Of a DNA stretch of 64,000 bases, positions 1-11,199 are shown one piece after another. Position 1 is the stretch's first letter; every line of letters begins with the position of its first letter. A program made the position numbers and the translations under genes. The stretch is from Pseudorasbora parva. Lineage: Eukaryota > Chordata > Actinopteri > Cypriniformes > Gobionidae. Location of the stretch: contig NC_090177.1 in assembly GCF_024679245.1 (NCBI RefSeq), positions 39,868,803-39,932,802 of the forward strand. Direction: 5' to 3'. A model generated the notes under the pieces. It made no database searches and had not been told where the DNA came from. It saw only the letters and a list, made by a program, of their open reading frames with translations.

Positions 1-650
1 TCATCGACATCCGACGAAGGACTGTTCCAATGTTGAGGATCCTCGGAATTTCAACCAAGGACTGAGTCCTTCGTTCGTAAAATATGTCATATGCAGGAAA
101 GGATGCATATGAGTAGCCTTCGCGCTCTTCGCGTTCTCAAATCACCCACAATCCTATGCACGCAGCTTCGCTAACTTCAGACGTTCGCGGAATCGGAGCA
201 TGAACGGGGCAAATATGCTTGTATCGGGGTTCGTAGATGGGAAGGAAGGAGGCGGGAACCGGCGAACGTTCAACAACTTTATAATAAATAATAAACAAAA
301 CGAAAGTAACGCGGGAACCCCCTCACGGACGATTGCCAGCACACACATAATAAAACATAAACAAACCATAACATAAAGTCCAGGGCTGGTCCTCTCTCGT
401 CCTCGTTTAACGTTTAAATGCCGGTACAAATTACTACTGTATTGATATAAAAAAATATACAAATAACGTTACACATAACGTTATTGATGGCCAACGGACC
501 TTTTCACTGACGTAATGACGCAATGACGTGCACTTGCTAGCCTGCTCCATTTACGTGTTCTTCGAATGCTAAAGAGGAGCCTCACCTAGCCTCTGAAGGA
601 AGTGAATTGGAAGGATCAGTCCTTCCGAGGATCCTTCCTTGACATTGAGA
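1..650. repeat. Part of an inverted-arm repeat at the left window edge
   Basis: Sequence near 15-75 and the reverse complement of about 600-650 share GGATCCTCGGA and an AAGGACTGA..TCCTT block, so the edges look like arms of a repeat whose left end is outside or at the window edge. An LTR-like fragment (220-407) lies inside it. No coding frame is recognisable. The superfamily is unknown. Confidence 0.3.
220..407 (-). repeat. Fragment of an LTR-like repeat (single-unit form)
   Basis: Read on the minus strand, this is the same family as 44661-45493. It shares a GAGAGAGGACCAG stretch, a TTTATGTTATG region, one copy of a CGTCCGTGAGGGG unit, an AAAGTTGTTGAACGTTC segment, a CCGCCTCCTTCCTTCC tail and an end reading AACCCCGATACA. 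Here the G/T-rich unit occurs once; in the other copy it is repeated ten times. The 5' part of the family is missing. Confidence 0.6.
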
Positions 651-661
651 AACGCCTATGG

Positions 662-1110
<449 letters not shown>

Positions 1111-1208
1111 ACGGCTGAGCTGTTAGTGTTTTGACTGGATATTTCATTCGGGTCACATGACATTACTGTAGCTTTGGGCCACCATCTTTAATACAGACGG
1201 TCTCAGTA

Positions 1209-1373
1209 ATGCCTGCTATATGTTGTGCAGTTGGCTGCAACAACAGTCGAAAGAGGAAACCCGAACTGGTATTTTATTATTTTATGAAGAACAAAGTGTT
1301 AAATAATAAATATTATTATTTCATAGCCTACTCCCTGTACTATCATAAAGGGACAATGTTGTATGTGTCTGAA
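1209..1373 (+). pseudogene. THAP-domain N-terminus remnant
   Basis: From the ATG at 1209 the frame opens MPAICCAVGCNNSRKRKPEL, which fits the start of THAP C2CH zinc fingers (Met-Pro, then Cys-x(4)-Cys with Gly before the second Cys and a basic stretch). The following residues FYYFMKNKVL resemble a decayed form of the usual FYRFPKD-type segment. The frame stops at about 1371-1373, before the second Cys/His pair. THAP domains occur in host factors and P-element-like transposases. No second half was found nearby, so this is probably a decayed transposon or gene fragment. A GT after codon 20 could also be a splice donor. Confidence 0.4.
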
Positions 1374-2647
1374 TGAATGGGTGAATTGTATCTTAGTATG
1401 TTCTCTTTGAGGGCTTTATACTGCCGTGCGTTTATGAGCTCAAGTGTTTGATTGAGATTATCTGATGTTCGATGTTTCAATTAATCAAATCAGGAAAAGT
1501 CAGGGAAATTCGGTTTTGATTAATTTGGTTTGGGAGTAGAGAAAAGCACGCTAATTTAACTGACAGCGGACCCGTGGGTTACATGTACGTTCAGATTATG
1601 CCTAATAAGCCGTAAACGGCGTAAGCATAAACCGGGCGGGACAGGTAGTTTTTTGCCTCTTACCTGATTTCGAGCGGCATGTTAACGCATTAACCTGCTT
1701 CCTGTCGGCTTATTGAAGTGCGCATGTGTGATAGGTGACAAAAACGCAAACTCAGAGCAGATGTAAACGCATCCAGACAGAGTGAGCGAGCATTTTGCCT
1801 GAAATAATATATCACAAACGCAGACTCTTTTAAGACCCAGAAAACATGTGTAAAGTAAAGATGTGTTCTCATCTCTTGCAGCAGAAGTAGAAGAGGTTCA
1901 GTCTAAACGCTGCATCTGTAACTGATGAGGGATAATAGGAGCCGAAAAATTTCCCGCTGACACATTGAAAGCCACAGCATATTGATATGCATCTGTACCT
2001 TTGAAAGCCTTCTAGCGATCCCCACTGTATGGGTAGGGGTTATGTACAAGATATATTATACATAATAATGGACAAAAGAAAACTGGGGGTAACAAATAAG
2101 GATCGGAGCCTAAAATAGACATTTTCTCCAGGTATCTCTGTGTCTCTCTCTCATTCAAATAGGCAGTTTGGCCGGCCACCGGGCGAGATCGGTCGTAAAT
2201 ATGGCGGCATTCTATTTGGTAGTGACGTAGGTGGCATCTATGAATAGTTTATTTCTCACAAGACCTTTTGGCATGCCTCCTGGACACTTTCCATATATAC
2301 TCTGGTCGCTATCCACTGCCATAATAGGAAGGAGCGCGTGCAGAACTATTTTTAAAATTACTGCTTTTGAGGTCCGAAAGGTTTTGAAGGACAAGCAGGG
2401 TGAGTAAACGATGGCTTTAATTTCATTTTAGGGTAAACTATCTATTTAAGGAATAACGGTGAACTGCACTTATTCAGTCATCAAATAATCAATTATTGTT
2501 GTGCAGAAAAAATATATACTTACACTGTTACACACCTATACAGTTTGTACAAAAACATGAATGGGTATAAGTTTTTCTTGATATATTGTTTATAATGAAT
2601 TGAATACTAAGAAGAAGGTTGGTGTCTAACTTTAAAAAACAAGCGAG

Positions 2648-2701
2648 GAGGAATGACGTTCTGGGTCACTAAAGACCCGATGCATGCATTTAAGGGTTTA
2701 A
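2648..2701 (-). mobile_element. piggyBac-like terminal fragment
   Basis: On the minus strand this begins TTAAACCCTTAAATGCATG and continues with GGGTCTTTAGTGACCC. It matches the start of the repeat at 61626. A TTAA at the boundary fits a piggyBac-type end, but the other end was not identified. Confidence 0.35.
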
Positions 2702-3223
2702 TAATCAAGTACATGTGTTTTAGTATGTTAGTCAACACAAAATAAGTGTACTTCTTTAAAGTAAAACAAAAGATTTTAAATTATCTTTAAAGTACAACTT
2801 TGATATTATATATGAAGTGCACTAAAAATCTGTATATGAAAAGTGATATTTAAAGTGATATTTTATTATCATTATATTATCTGCATGTACAGATAATACA
2901 AGTTTATAAAAGATAAAAGTTTTTTTGAAAACACTACAAGTACAAAATCGATATAATTAAGCACACGTCTTTATCACAAGGGAGTCCAAAATCGCCCCCT
3001 ATACCCTTAAACAGGCTTCAGCCATTTGTAGTGGTGTCTGAAACCATAGTGGACATTATCGAGTGCACCTATTCAATCCCACAATGCATCGCAATGAGTG
3101 TCCAACTGATGTAAACTCAACGGCCAGAGAATACCCATAATGCACTGTGAGAGTGCTGGTCCAATGTGGATACAGCGCAAGATCATACATTCCTTTTTAT
3201 TGATTATTAAAATGTTTAATTAA

Positions 3224-3392
3224 GTTCCCTTTCAGGGGAACTCCCGTTGCATCGAAAGACGCTTATGGGAACGCTTGCGTGATGAAGTCATGAAGCACAT
3301 GTGAAATCAGTCCAATAGTGTGAGGGCACGTCAGAGGCGGTGACGTCACCAGGAAGTATAAAGCCTGCCCAAAACACAACCGCGCTAGCTTC
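3224..3392 (+). repeat. DIRS left inverted terminal repeat
   Basis: Starts GTTCCCTTTCAGGGGAACTC and is nearly identical over about 160 nt to the reverse complement of the right end. The outermost 49 nt (3224-3272) are complemented exactly at 8201-8249. The terminal few bases differ from the right ITR, as expected when the internal region restores each end separately. Confidence 0.93.
3341..3363 (+). promoter_or_regulatory. Putative DIRS promoter: CRE palindrome and TATA-like box
   Basis: The left ITR contains TGACGTCA (3341-3348), the canonical CREB/ATF palindrome, and TATAAAG (3357-3363) about 110 nt before the Gag ATG. Because it is in an inverted repeat, the same sites occur facing inward in the right ITR. 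Promoter function is inferred only from motif spacing. Confidence 0.45.
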
Positions 3393-3470
3393 TGTTGTCT
3401 TCAGTAGCGCTTTGTGATCAGTGAAAATACAGTGTTTTGATAGTTAGTAAAGTAACTCTTATTCAACACT

Positions 3471-4946
3471 ATGGCGGAAAAGCAGCAGTTTAGAGTGTGT
3501 GTGCACCCTTGCCCTCGCTTCCTTTCGGGTGGGGACACACATAGTCTTTGCGTTGCTTGTTTGGGAGAGGAGCATGCACGGTCAGCGCTCGAGGGCGCTG
3601 GCTGTGGGCACTGCGAAGCGCTTCCTTTACGGACGCTCCGATCCCGCCTGGCGTTCTTTCGCGAGGACGTTCGGGCTCGCGTTCCCCGGGGCCCTGGTCC
3701 CGCTGCTGCCGAGGCACAGCGGCGATTACAGTCCTGGGGTTCGCAAGTGGATCTATCAGCGGGGATAGAGACGGGCTCAGCCTTATCTCTTCCCTCACCT
3801 GATAGATCCAGTGCCTTTTCTCTGGGGTTGGAAGCACGCACTGCGGTTACTTCCACCCCGAGGGAGGCACCTCTGATGCAGCTCTCCAGTTCTGAGGAGC
3901 TGGAGAGTGTTAGTGTCAGAGAAGTAGAGGATCCGCCTCCTCAATCACAAGCATTTGAAGAGCTAGTTGAGATTTTGACTCGGGCTGTGGAGAGATTAAA
4001 CATTGACTGGCCCGCAGACAGGCAGGACCTTCGTTCAAAAAGCAAGTTGGACGAACGGTTTTTTCCAACCCGGTCACAGCCTCAACGCCGGGGTCTACCA
4101 TTTTTCCCTGATCTTCACACCGAGGTGTCAAGATCATGGGAAAAACCGGTTTCATATAGGGTGTATAGTGCACAAACATCACACTATTCCACTATAATGA
4201 ATTATAAAGAGCACGGTTATGGGGAGATGCCTAAAATAGAAGATAATTTAGCAAGCTATTTATCCCCTGAGTCGGCATCTTCCCTAAAGGCCCCGGCATT
4301 ACCCACTAAGCCAGTACGCACCACCTCTGCCTTAGTGGGTAAAGCTTATTCAGCGTCTGGTCAGGCAGCGGCATGTTTACACACGATGTCGCTGCTACAA
4401 GCCTACCAGGCTGAATTACTGAGCGATGTGGATGAGGGCGGGGGTATTGGGCCCGAAGTAGTGTGTGAGCTACGTCGGGCCACAGATTTGTCTCTCAGGG
4501 CCGCCAAGGAGACGGCCAAATCTATTGGTCACTCTATGGCAGCCTTGGTGGCTACTGAGAGACACCTCTGGCTGAATTTGAGCTCTATTAAGGAGAAAGA
4601 TAAGAATTTTCTGATGGACGCGCCCATGTCTCCTTCGGGCCTGTTTGGCAACACTGTAAACACGGTTGTCGACAGGTTCCAGGAGGCATCCAAACAAGCG
4701 GTAGCGTTCCAGAAACTCCTCCCCCGCCGCTCACATTTCACTGGGGCTGCTGAGCACAGAGAGCAGCCCCACACATCAAAAGCTGGCTCTTCATACCGTG
4801 CCACACAAAAGCAGAGTGTGGCTTCTCGTGCTCCCCCTCAAAAAGATTGGGGACAGGGGAAGCGCAGTCTGCCGCAGCCTTCGAGGGGTAAGACGGATCT
4901 ACGGACCGTCATTGCGTCCAAGAAGGCTGCTAAAAAGAAGTCCTGA
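3471..4946 (+). CDS. DIRS ORF1, Gag-like protein (491 aa)
   Basis: This is the first ORF of the DIRS element and probably encodes the structural, nucleic-acid-binding Gag-like protein. The ATG at 3471 follows the ITR promoter region and is the first long frame. The N-terminal 50 residues are rich in Cys and His (C-x-x-C-L-G-E-E-H, then C-G-H-C), a possible zinc-binding segment. The middle is acidic and Ser-rich (about residues 135-170), and a later segment reads FFPDLHTEVSRSWEKP. The C-terminus is basic, ending in Lys-rich KKAAKKKS. It ends in TGA at 4944-4946 and overlaps ORF2 by 149 nt in a different frame. The Gag assignment rests on position and composition; no capsid fold can be shown from sequence alone. 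Confidence 0.8.
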   Translation: MAEKQQFRVCVHPCPRFLSGGDTHSLCVACLGEEHARSALEGAGCGHCEALPLRTLRSRLAFFREDVRARVPRGPGPAAAEAQRRLQSWGSQVDLSAGIETGSALSLPSPDRSSAFSLGLEARTAVTSTPREAPLMQLSSSEELESVSVREVEDPPPQSQAFEELVEILTRAVERLNIDWPADRQDLRSKSKLDERFFPTRSQPQRRGLPFFPDLHTEVSRSWEKPVSYRVYSAQTSHYSTIMNYKEHGYGEMPKIEDNLASYLSPESASSLKAPALPTKPVRTTSALVGKAYSASGQAAACLHTMSLLQAYQAELLSDVDEGGGIGPEVVCELRRATDLSLRAAKETAKSIGHSMAALVATERHLWLNLSSIKEKDKNFLMDAPMSPSGLFGNTVNTVVDRFQEASKQAVAFQKLLPRRSHFTGAAEHREQPHTSKAGSSYRATQKQSVASRAPPQKDWGQGKRSLPQPSRGKTDLRTVIASKKAAKKKS

Positions 4947-7140
4947 CGCCCGAGGGGTCAGGATTATGGGGGCGTTCTCCCCCGAAGGGAGGCAGAGTAC
5001 ACCTCATTATACGGTGCCTGTCTCCCTTCGGCGCCCTCCGGGGGCCGTTCTGCCAACCCTGCCACCTCTGGTGTTACAGGGCGCAGCAGTCTCCGACGAG
5101 CGTGCGTCCCAGGGTCCACCCCGAAAGGTAGTGGTCCTGGGGAACACGCCCCCTCCAAGGAGGGTCCTAGAGCAGCCAGTTCAGGTGTTCCCTGCCGGTT
5201 CGCCGTTACAGGGTGCCGTCCTGGCAGCTCAACAGAAACCAGAAGCCATTCTCGAGAGGATGGTACCTCTAAAAAATTTTTTGGCGGCGTGGAAGCTACT
5301 GCCAAATATTTCTCGTTGGGTCCTGCATACGATAGAGAAAGGGTATCAGATACAGTTCGGGTCTCGCCCGCCCAGGTTTTCGGGGGTCTTACCTACTGTG
5401 GTGGGCCCCGAGCAGGTTCTGGTAATGGAGCTAGAAGTGGAAGCCCTGTTAGAGAAAGGGGCCATAGAATATGTACCTCACTCAGACAGGGAAGCCGGCG
5501 TTTACAGCCGGTACTTCATAGTTCCGAAGAAGGGTGGGGGTCTGCGTCCCATTTTGGATCTTCGGGTGCTGAACGAGGCGGTCATGCAACTGAAATTCAA
5601 GATGTTAACCCTGAGACAAATCGTGCCACAGATCAGATCCGAGGATTGGTTTGTCACGATAGATCTCAAGGACGCATATTTCCATATATCCATCCTTCAA
5701 TATCACAGGAAGTACCTGAGGTTTGCTTTCGGGGGGAAAGCGTACCAATACAGGGTGCTTCCATTCGGTCTAGCACTTTCACCCTGCACTTTCACGAAAT
5801 GCGTAGATGCAGCCCTGGCGCCTCTGCGTCTCCAGGGGATTCGCATTATGAATTACATCGACGATTGGTTGATTTTAGCGCATTCGCATCAGGTAGCGGT
5901 TCGGCATCGAGATGTCGTTCTCGCTCATATGAAAGAGCTGGGTTTGCGGCTGAACCCCAAGAAGAGTGTGCTTTCTCCACTTCAGAGGACCACCTTTCTG
6001 GGAGTGGTGTGGGACTCTGTGCTGATGCAGGCACGCCTGTCACCAGCACGCATAGAATCCATACTGTCAGCAGTAAAGAAAGTAAAACTAGGCCAGTCAC
6101 TTACTGTAAAACAATTTCAAAGAGTGTTGGGTCTCATGGCAGCAGCATCCAACGTGATACCTCTAGGACTGCTGTACATGAGACCCCTACAGTTGTGGCT
6201 CAGAACCAAGGGGTTTTCCCCGAGGGGCAACCCCTTTCGCATGATCAGGGTCACGCGGCGCTGCTTACGGGCCCTGTCTATGTGGAAGAAACCTTGGTTT
6301 CTGGCCCTAGGTCCGGTGTTAGGGGCTTCTGGTCGTCGCAGGATGCTAACGACAGATGCCTCTCTCACGGGGTGGGGAGCGGTCCTGGAGGGTCGCTCGA
6401 CTCAAGGTCTGTGGGGGGACCGTCATCTCTCATGGCACATCAATCGCCTGGAGATGTTGGCGGTCTTTCTTGCCCTCAGGAATTTCCTCACAGACCTCAG
6501 GGGCCAGCACGTGCTAGTCCGCACGGACAACACGGCAGTGGTAGCCTATATAAATCACCAGGGGGGTCTGCGTTCACGTCCGCTATGCAAGCTGGCACGC
6601 CAGATCCTCCTATGGTCTCAGGGGAAGTTTCTCTCTATCAGAGCGGCTTATATTCCTGGGGTCCAGAATATAGGAGCGGACACACTGTCGAGACAGGGGT
6701 TGAGGCCCGGGGAATGGAGGCTCCACCCCGACGTGGTGGAGCAGATTTGGAGAGAGTTTGGCCAGGCCCAAGTGGATCTGTTTGCGTCTCGAGAGACGTC
6801 TCACTGTCCACTCTGGTTTTCCCTCACGCATCCAGCTCCGCTGGGGGTGGATGCCATGGTACAGGCGTGGCCGAGGCTGCATCTGTATGCTTTTCCCCCG
6901 GTCGCTCTACTCCCGGAAGTTCTAGAGATAATTCGCAGGGACCAGGTGCGCCTTATTCTAGTAGCCCCGCGTTGGCCGGGCAGGGTTTGGTTCCCCAATA
7001 TAGTCTCTCTCCTCGATGGGCATCCACTTCAGTTGCCAGTCAGGAGGGACCTCCTGTCCCAAGCAGGGGGATCAATATTTCATCCCCGTCCAGAATTATG
7101 GAACCTGTGGGCGTGGCCGCTGAAGGGGCCCAGCTCATGA
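4798..7140 (+). CDS. DIRS ORF2, reverse transcriptase/RNase H with methyltransferase-like tail (780 aa)
   Basis: This polyprotein would copy the element RNA. RT motifs run from about residue 237 (YFIVPKKGGGLRPILD), through FVTIDLKDAYFHI and YRVLPFGLALSP, to the catalytic YIDDW at 353-357. RNase H follows with a complete acidic set: D520 (TTDAS), E552 (RLEML), D577 (VRTDNTA) and D628 (GADTLSR). The last 130 residues contain VDLFASRETS and APRWPGRVWFPNI, placed where DIRS elements carry a DAM-like methyltransferase domain; I did not identify its catalytic motif. The first 50 codons overlap ORF1 and may not all be translated, so the true start is uncertain and could depend on frameshifting or re-initiation. 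The stop (7138-7140) overlaps the recombinase ATG as ATGA. No disabling change is visible. Confidence 0.92.
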   Translation: MPHKSRVWLLVLPLKKIGDRGSAVCRSLRGVRRIYGPSLRPRRLLKRSPDARGVRIMGAFSPEGRQSTPHYTVPVSLRRPPGAVLPTLPPLVLQGAAVSDERASQGPPRKVVVLGNTPPPRRVLEQPVQVFPAGSPLQGAVLAAQQKPEAILERMVPLKNFLAAWKLLPNISRWVLHTIEKGYQIQFGSRPPRFSGVLPTVVGPEQVLVMELEVEALLEKGAIEYVPHSDREAGVYSRYFIVPKKGGGLRPILDLRVLNEAVMQLKFKMLTLRQIVPQIRSEDWFVTIDLKDAYFHISILQYHRKYLRFAFGGKAYQYRVLPFGLALSPCTFTKCVDAALAPLRLQGIRIMNYIDDWLILAHSHQVAVRHRDVVLAHMKELGLRLNPKKSVLSPLQRTTFLGVVWDSVLMQARLSPARIESILSAVKKVKLGQSLTVKQFQRVLGLMAAASNVIPLGLLYMRPLQLWLRTKGFSPRGNPFRMIRVTRRCLRALSMWKKPWFLALGPVLGASGRRRMLTTDASLTGWGAVLEGRSTQGLWGDRHLSWHINRLEMLAVFLALRNFLTDLRGQHVLVRTDNTAVVAYINHQGGLRSRPLCKLARQILLWSQGKFLSIRAAYIPGVQNIGADTLSRQGLRPGEWRLHPDVVEQIWREFGQAQVDLFASRETSHCPLWFSLTHPAPLGVDAMVQAWPRLHLYAFPPVALLPEVLEIIRRDQVRLILVAPRWPGRVWFPNIVSLLDGHPLQLPVRRDLLSQAGGSIFHPRPELWNLWAWPLKGPSS

Positions 7141-8144
7141 GTTCGGGTCTCTCTACCAATGTGGTAGAGACCATTCTGCACTCTAGGGCTCCCTCCACGA
7201 GGAAGCTCTATGCCCTGAAGTGGACGGTGTTCACTTCCTGGTGTAGGAACCGTCACCAGGATCCAGTTCACTGCCCTCTGGGTACAGTGTTGGAGTTCCT
7301 GCAGGAACGGTTTGATGCAGGTCTTTCCCCCTCCACCTTAAAGGTGTACGTGGCGGCTATTGGTGCTTACCACACTCCTCTGGGTGGTATGTCGGTGGGT
7401 AAAGATCCACTGGTGTCTCGTTTCCTTCGTGGTACTCTTAGGCTGAGGCCTGTAGTTCGCACTAGGGTGCCGGCTTGGGACCTGGGAACGGTCCTCCAGG
7501 GCCTCTCCCAGGCTCCCTTTGAGCCTTTGGAGGAGGTTCAAGACAAGTTTGTTACGTTTAAGGCGTTATTCCTTCTCGCTATTTCTTCTCTTAAAAGGAT
7601 AGGAGATCTTCAAGCTCTGTCAGTGGCACCCTCGTGCTTGGAATTTGCACCTGGCATGGTCAAGGCCTTCCTTCATCCTAGGCCAGGTTATGTTCCTAAG
7701 GTCCCTACTAATGTAGCTAGATCTATTGTGCTGCAGGCCTTCTGCCCTCCACCTTTTCTCAATCCGGACCAGGAGAACAGTAATTTGCTTTGCCCAGTTA
7801 GGGCTTTAGATGCTTACGTCCACAGAGCTGCCTTGTGGCGTAAGACTGACCAACTGTTTGTGTGCTTTGGGCCCCCAAACAGGGGAGCACCGGCATCTAA
7901 GCAAAGAATGAGCAAGTGGGTGGTTGAGACTATCTCACTGGCTTATGAGTCGGTCGGACGGCCTTCCCCCTTGGCCGTCCGGTCTCACTCTACGAGGAGT
8001 ATGGCGGCCTCTAAGGCTCTTATTTCAGGAGTGGCCCTTCAAGACGTTTGTGATGCGGCGGGCTGGTCCTCACCGCACACATTCGTTAGGTTTTACTCTC
8101 TGGACCTAGACTCTACTCCAGGGTCTGGGGTCTTGTCTCTCTAA
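7137..8144 (+). CDS. DIRS ORF3, tyrosine recombinase (335 aa from the ATGA start)
   Basis: This phage-integrase-type enzyme is thought to insert the circular DIRS DNA. Counting from the ATG at 7137, the conserved catalytic set is visible: R154 (SLKRIGDLQ), H284-x-x-R287 (HSTRSM), H314 and nucleophile Y320 (GWSSPHTFVRFY). The N-terminal part (SRAPSTRKLYALKW, then FLQERF and LSPSTLKVYVAAI) resembles a core-binding domain. I chose 7137 because it overlaps the ORF2 stop as ATGA and lies just before the conserved domain. The same frame stays open upstream to 5289 (951 codons), but that part overlaps the RT frame and is low-complexity Ser/Gly/Arg-rich, so I treat it as a shadow. All catalytic residues are present. 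Confidence 0.9.
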   Translation: MSSGLSTNVVETILHSRAPSTRKLYALKWTVFTSWCRNRHQDPVHCPLGTVLEFLQERFDAGLSPSTLKVYVAAIGAYHTPLGGMSVGKDPLVSRFLRGTLRLRPVVRTRVPAWDLGTVLQGLSQAPFEPLEEVQDKFVTFKALFLLAISSLKRIGDLQALSVAPSCLEFAPGMVKAFLHPRPGYVPKVPTNVARSIVLQAFCPPPFLNPDQENSNLLCPVRALDAYVHRAALWRKTDQLFVCFGPPNRGAPASKQRMSKWVVETISLAYESVGRPSPLAVRSHSTRSMAASKALISGVALQDVCDAAGWSSPHTFVRFYSLDLDSTPGSGVLSL

Positions 8145-8200
8145 GTGCTGTTTTCTGCACACTGGACAGGCACGTCTCGCTATCGTGGCGTTGGTATGAC

Positions 8201-8304
8201 GTTCCCATAAGCGTCTTTCGATGCAACGGGAGTTCCCCTGAAAGGGAACGCCTCGGTTACGACTGTAACCTCGGTTCCCTGAAGGGGGAACGAGCGTTGC
8301 ATCG
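8201..8304 (+). repeat. DIRS internal complementary region
   Basis: 8201-8249 is the exact reverse complement of the left end (3224-3272), and 8250-8304 is the reverse complement of the right outer end (8490-8544). Between them the trinucleotide AAC (GTT on the other strand) appears once. Known models of DIRS replication use this region to regenerate the ends and form the circle. It begins 56 nt after the recombinase stop. Confidence 0.93.
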
Positions 8305-8351
8305 TACTGCCATATCTCCTACATGCCTGTCAAAGCACTACTTCAGACTTC

Positions 8352-8547
8352 GAAGCTAGCGCGGTTGTGTTTTGGGCAGGCTTTATACTTCCTGGTGACG
8401 TCACCGCCTCTGACGTGCCCTCACACTATTGGACTGATTTCACATGTGCTTCATGAGTTCATCACGCAAGCGTTCCCATAAGCGTCTTTCGATGCAACGC
8501 TCGTTCCCCCTTCAGGGAACCGAGGTTACAGTCGTAACCGAGGCGTT
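8352..8547 (-). repeat. DIRS right inverted terminal repeat
   Basis: Reverse complement of the left ITR with an extra outer segment that includes GGTTACGACTGTAACC, a palindrome absent from the left end. The same palindrome lies in the internal complementary region. It ends with GTT at 8545-8547, matching the GTT that opens the element. Confidence 0.9.
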
Positions 8548-8984
8548 TATAAATGCTAATTTCCACTGCAGAGCTTCAGATAGTCTTTTTATTACTGAAG
8601 CTGCCAGTTTGCTAAGCTTCAAATGATTGTTAAACAGCAAAAACAAACCTTGCAAAAGCGGCAGCCCTTCCGGCACTCAGTGTCCGTATTCACTCACTCG
8701 CTTTCATTCACTCCTTCAAGTGGACTATAGTAGTGGAGGAATGTGGGGAATAGGGAATGAGGGGACGATTTCCAACACAGCCTTAGTTTCATCACTAAGA
8801 CAAAATTACAATGTCACTTCCATTTGGAAATGGAACCATAGAAAAAATGTACCTTGGTAGTACCATGGTATTATTTAAAAAAAACTTTCTTTGAGTTTTA
8901 TTACTGCTCTCTTTAAATTTGTGTTTCTTTTCACTTGCCTTCACACTTTTGTATTCAATATTGAAAACACACACACGCACACAC

Positions 8985-9188
8985 CTGCAATATTGGCTAC
9001 ACGCAGCGCCTCCTGGCCCTTGGCGGTTTTCGAGCGGTTGGGGTTGCGCTGCTTGTTGCCGCCCTGTGCGGAGCGGATGCTGCGGATGTGGACCTCCGTA
9101 GCTTTGAAGAAGGCCACCATGAAGGGCTGTTTGCTCTGGGGGCCGCTGCGGCCCACCAGCCCTGCCACCCATGGATTCACACTCTGTC
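8985..9188 (-). CDS. bmp7: bmp7-like exon 4: end of propeptide, cleavage site, start of mature chain
   Basis: This encodes a TGF-beta/BMP family growth factor segment; secreted BMP7 signals through type I/II serine-threonine kinase receptors to SMAD1/5/8. The minus-strand acceptor is CCCTGCAG at 9189-9196 and the donor is GCAG/GTGTGTG after 8985. The peptide includes SVNPWVAGLVGRSGPQ and KQPFMVAFFKATEVH, the most diagnostic BMP5/6/7 block. Next comes R-S-I-R before Ser, the dibasic-type propeptide cleavage site, then NRSKTAKGQEALRVANIA. Two bases complete the Gly codon from exon 3 and the last base opens the next codon. The frame continues past the donor only as intron. bmp7a versus bmp7b cannot be decided here. 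Confidence 0.93.
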
Positions 9189-10971
<1,783 letters not shown>

Positions 10972-11120
10972 CGTCCAAGCTTTCCAGAGCCAGCTGCAGG
11001 CCCAGATTGCGGCCCGGGTTCAGCACCCAGTGGTTACTGGTGGCTGTGATGTCGAACACCAACCAGCCCTCTTCTGCTGCCCAGATCACCCGTGAGTCCA
11101 GCAGGAACAAATCTGAATCC
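10972..11120 (-). CDS. bmp7: bmp7-like exon 3: propeptide segment
   Basis: A 149-bp exon. The minus-strand acceptor is CTCTATTAG above 11120 and the donor is GACG/GTAAGTG below 10972. The peptide reads [18 protein letters not shown] and then [17 protein letters not shown], continuing [15 protein letters not shown]. This is the highly conserved BMP5/6/7 prodomain core that holds the mature dimer latent during folding and secretion. The first base completes the Arg codon split from exon 2 and the last base begins the Gly codon finished by exon 4. No stop or frameshift is present. Confidence 0.95.
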
Positions 11121-11199
11121 CTAATAGAGAGAGCACATGACACAAAAAGGACAGCGTATCACAGATTAAAGCAAGTATGGAAATGTAGGGAAAGATGTG

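Larger units (their letters stand above)
3224..8547 (+). mobile_element. Structurally complete DIRS-type tyrosine-recombinase retrotransposon
   Basis: The element is 5.3 kb. Both ends carry inverted repeats (3224-3392 and 8352-8547), there is no long direct LTR, and three ORFs without internal stops overlap: Gag-like, RT/RNase H plus a methyltransferase-like tail, and a phage-type tyrosine recombinase. An internal complementary region (8201-8304) copies both outer ends. DIRS elements are known to integrate by tyrosine recombinase, probably through a circular DNA, and to make no target duplication; none is seen here. GTT occurs at the left edge (3224-3226) and right edge (8545-8547). It sits in intron 4 of the bmp7-like gene, antisense to it. 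Intact frames and near-identical ITRs suggest a young copy; activity is not shown. Confidence 0.93.

Noticed and set aside
3490..3837. Antisense and alternate-frame ORFs over DIRS ORF1 and ORF2
   Set aside because: They overlap frames with recognisable domains or continuous coding and carry no motifs of their own.
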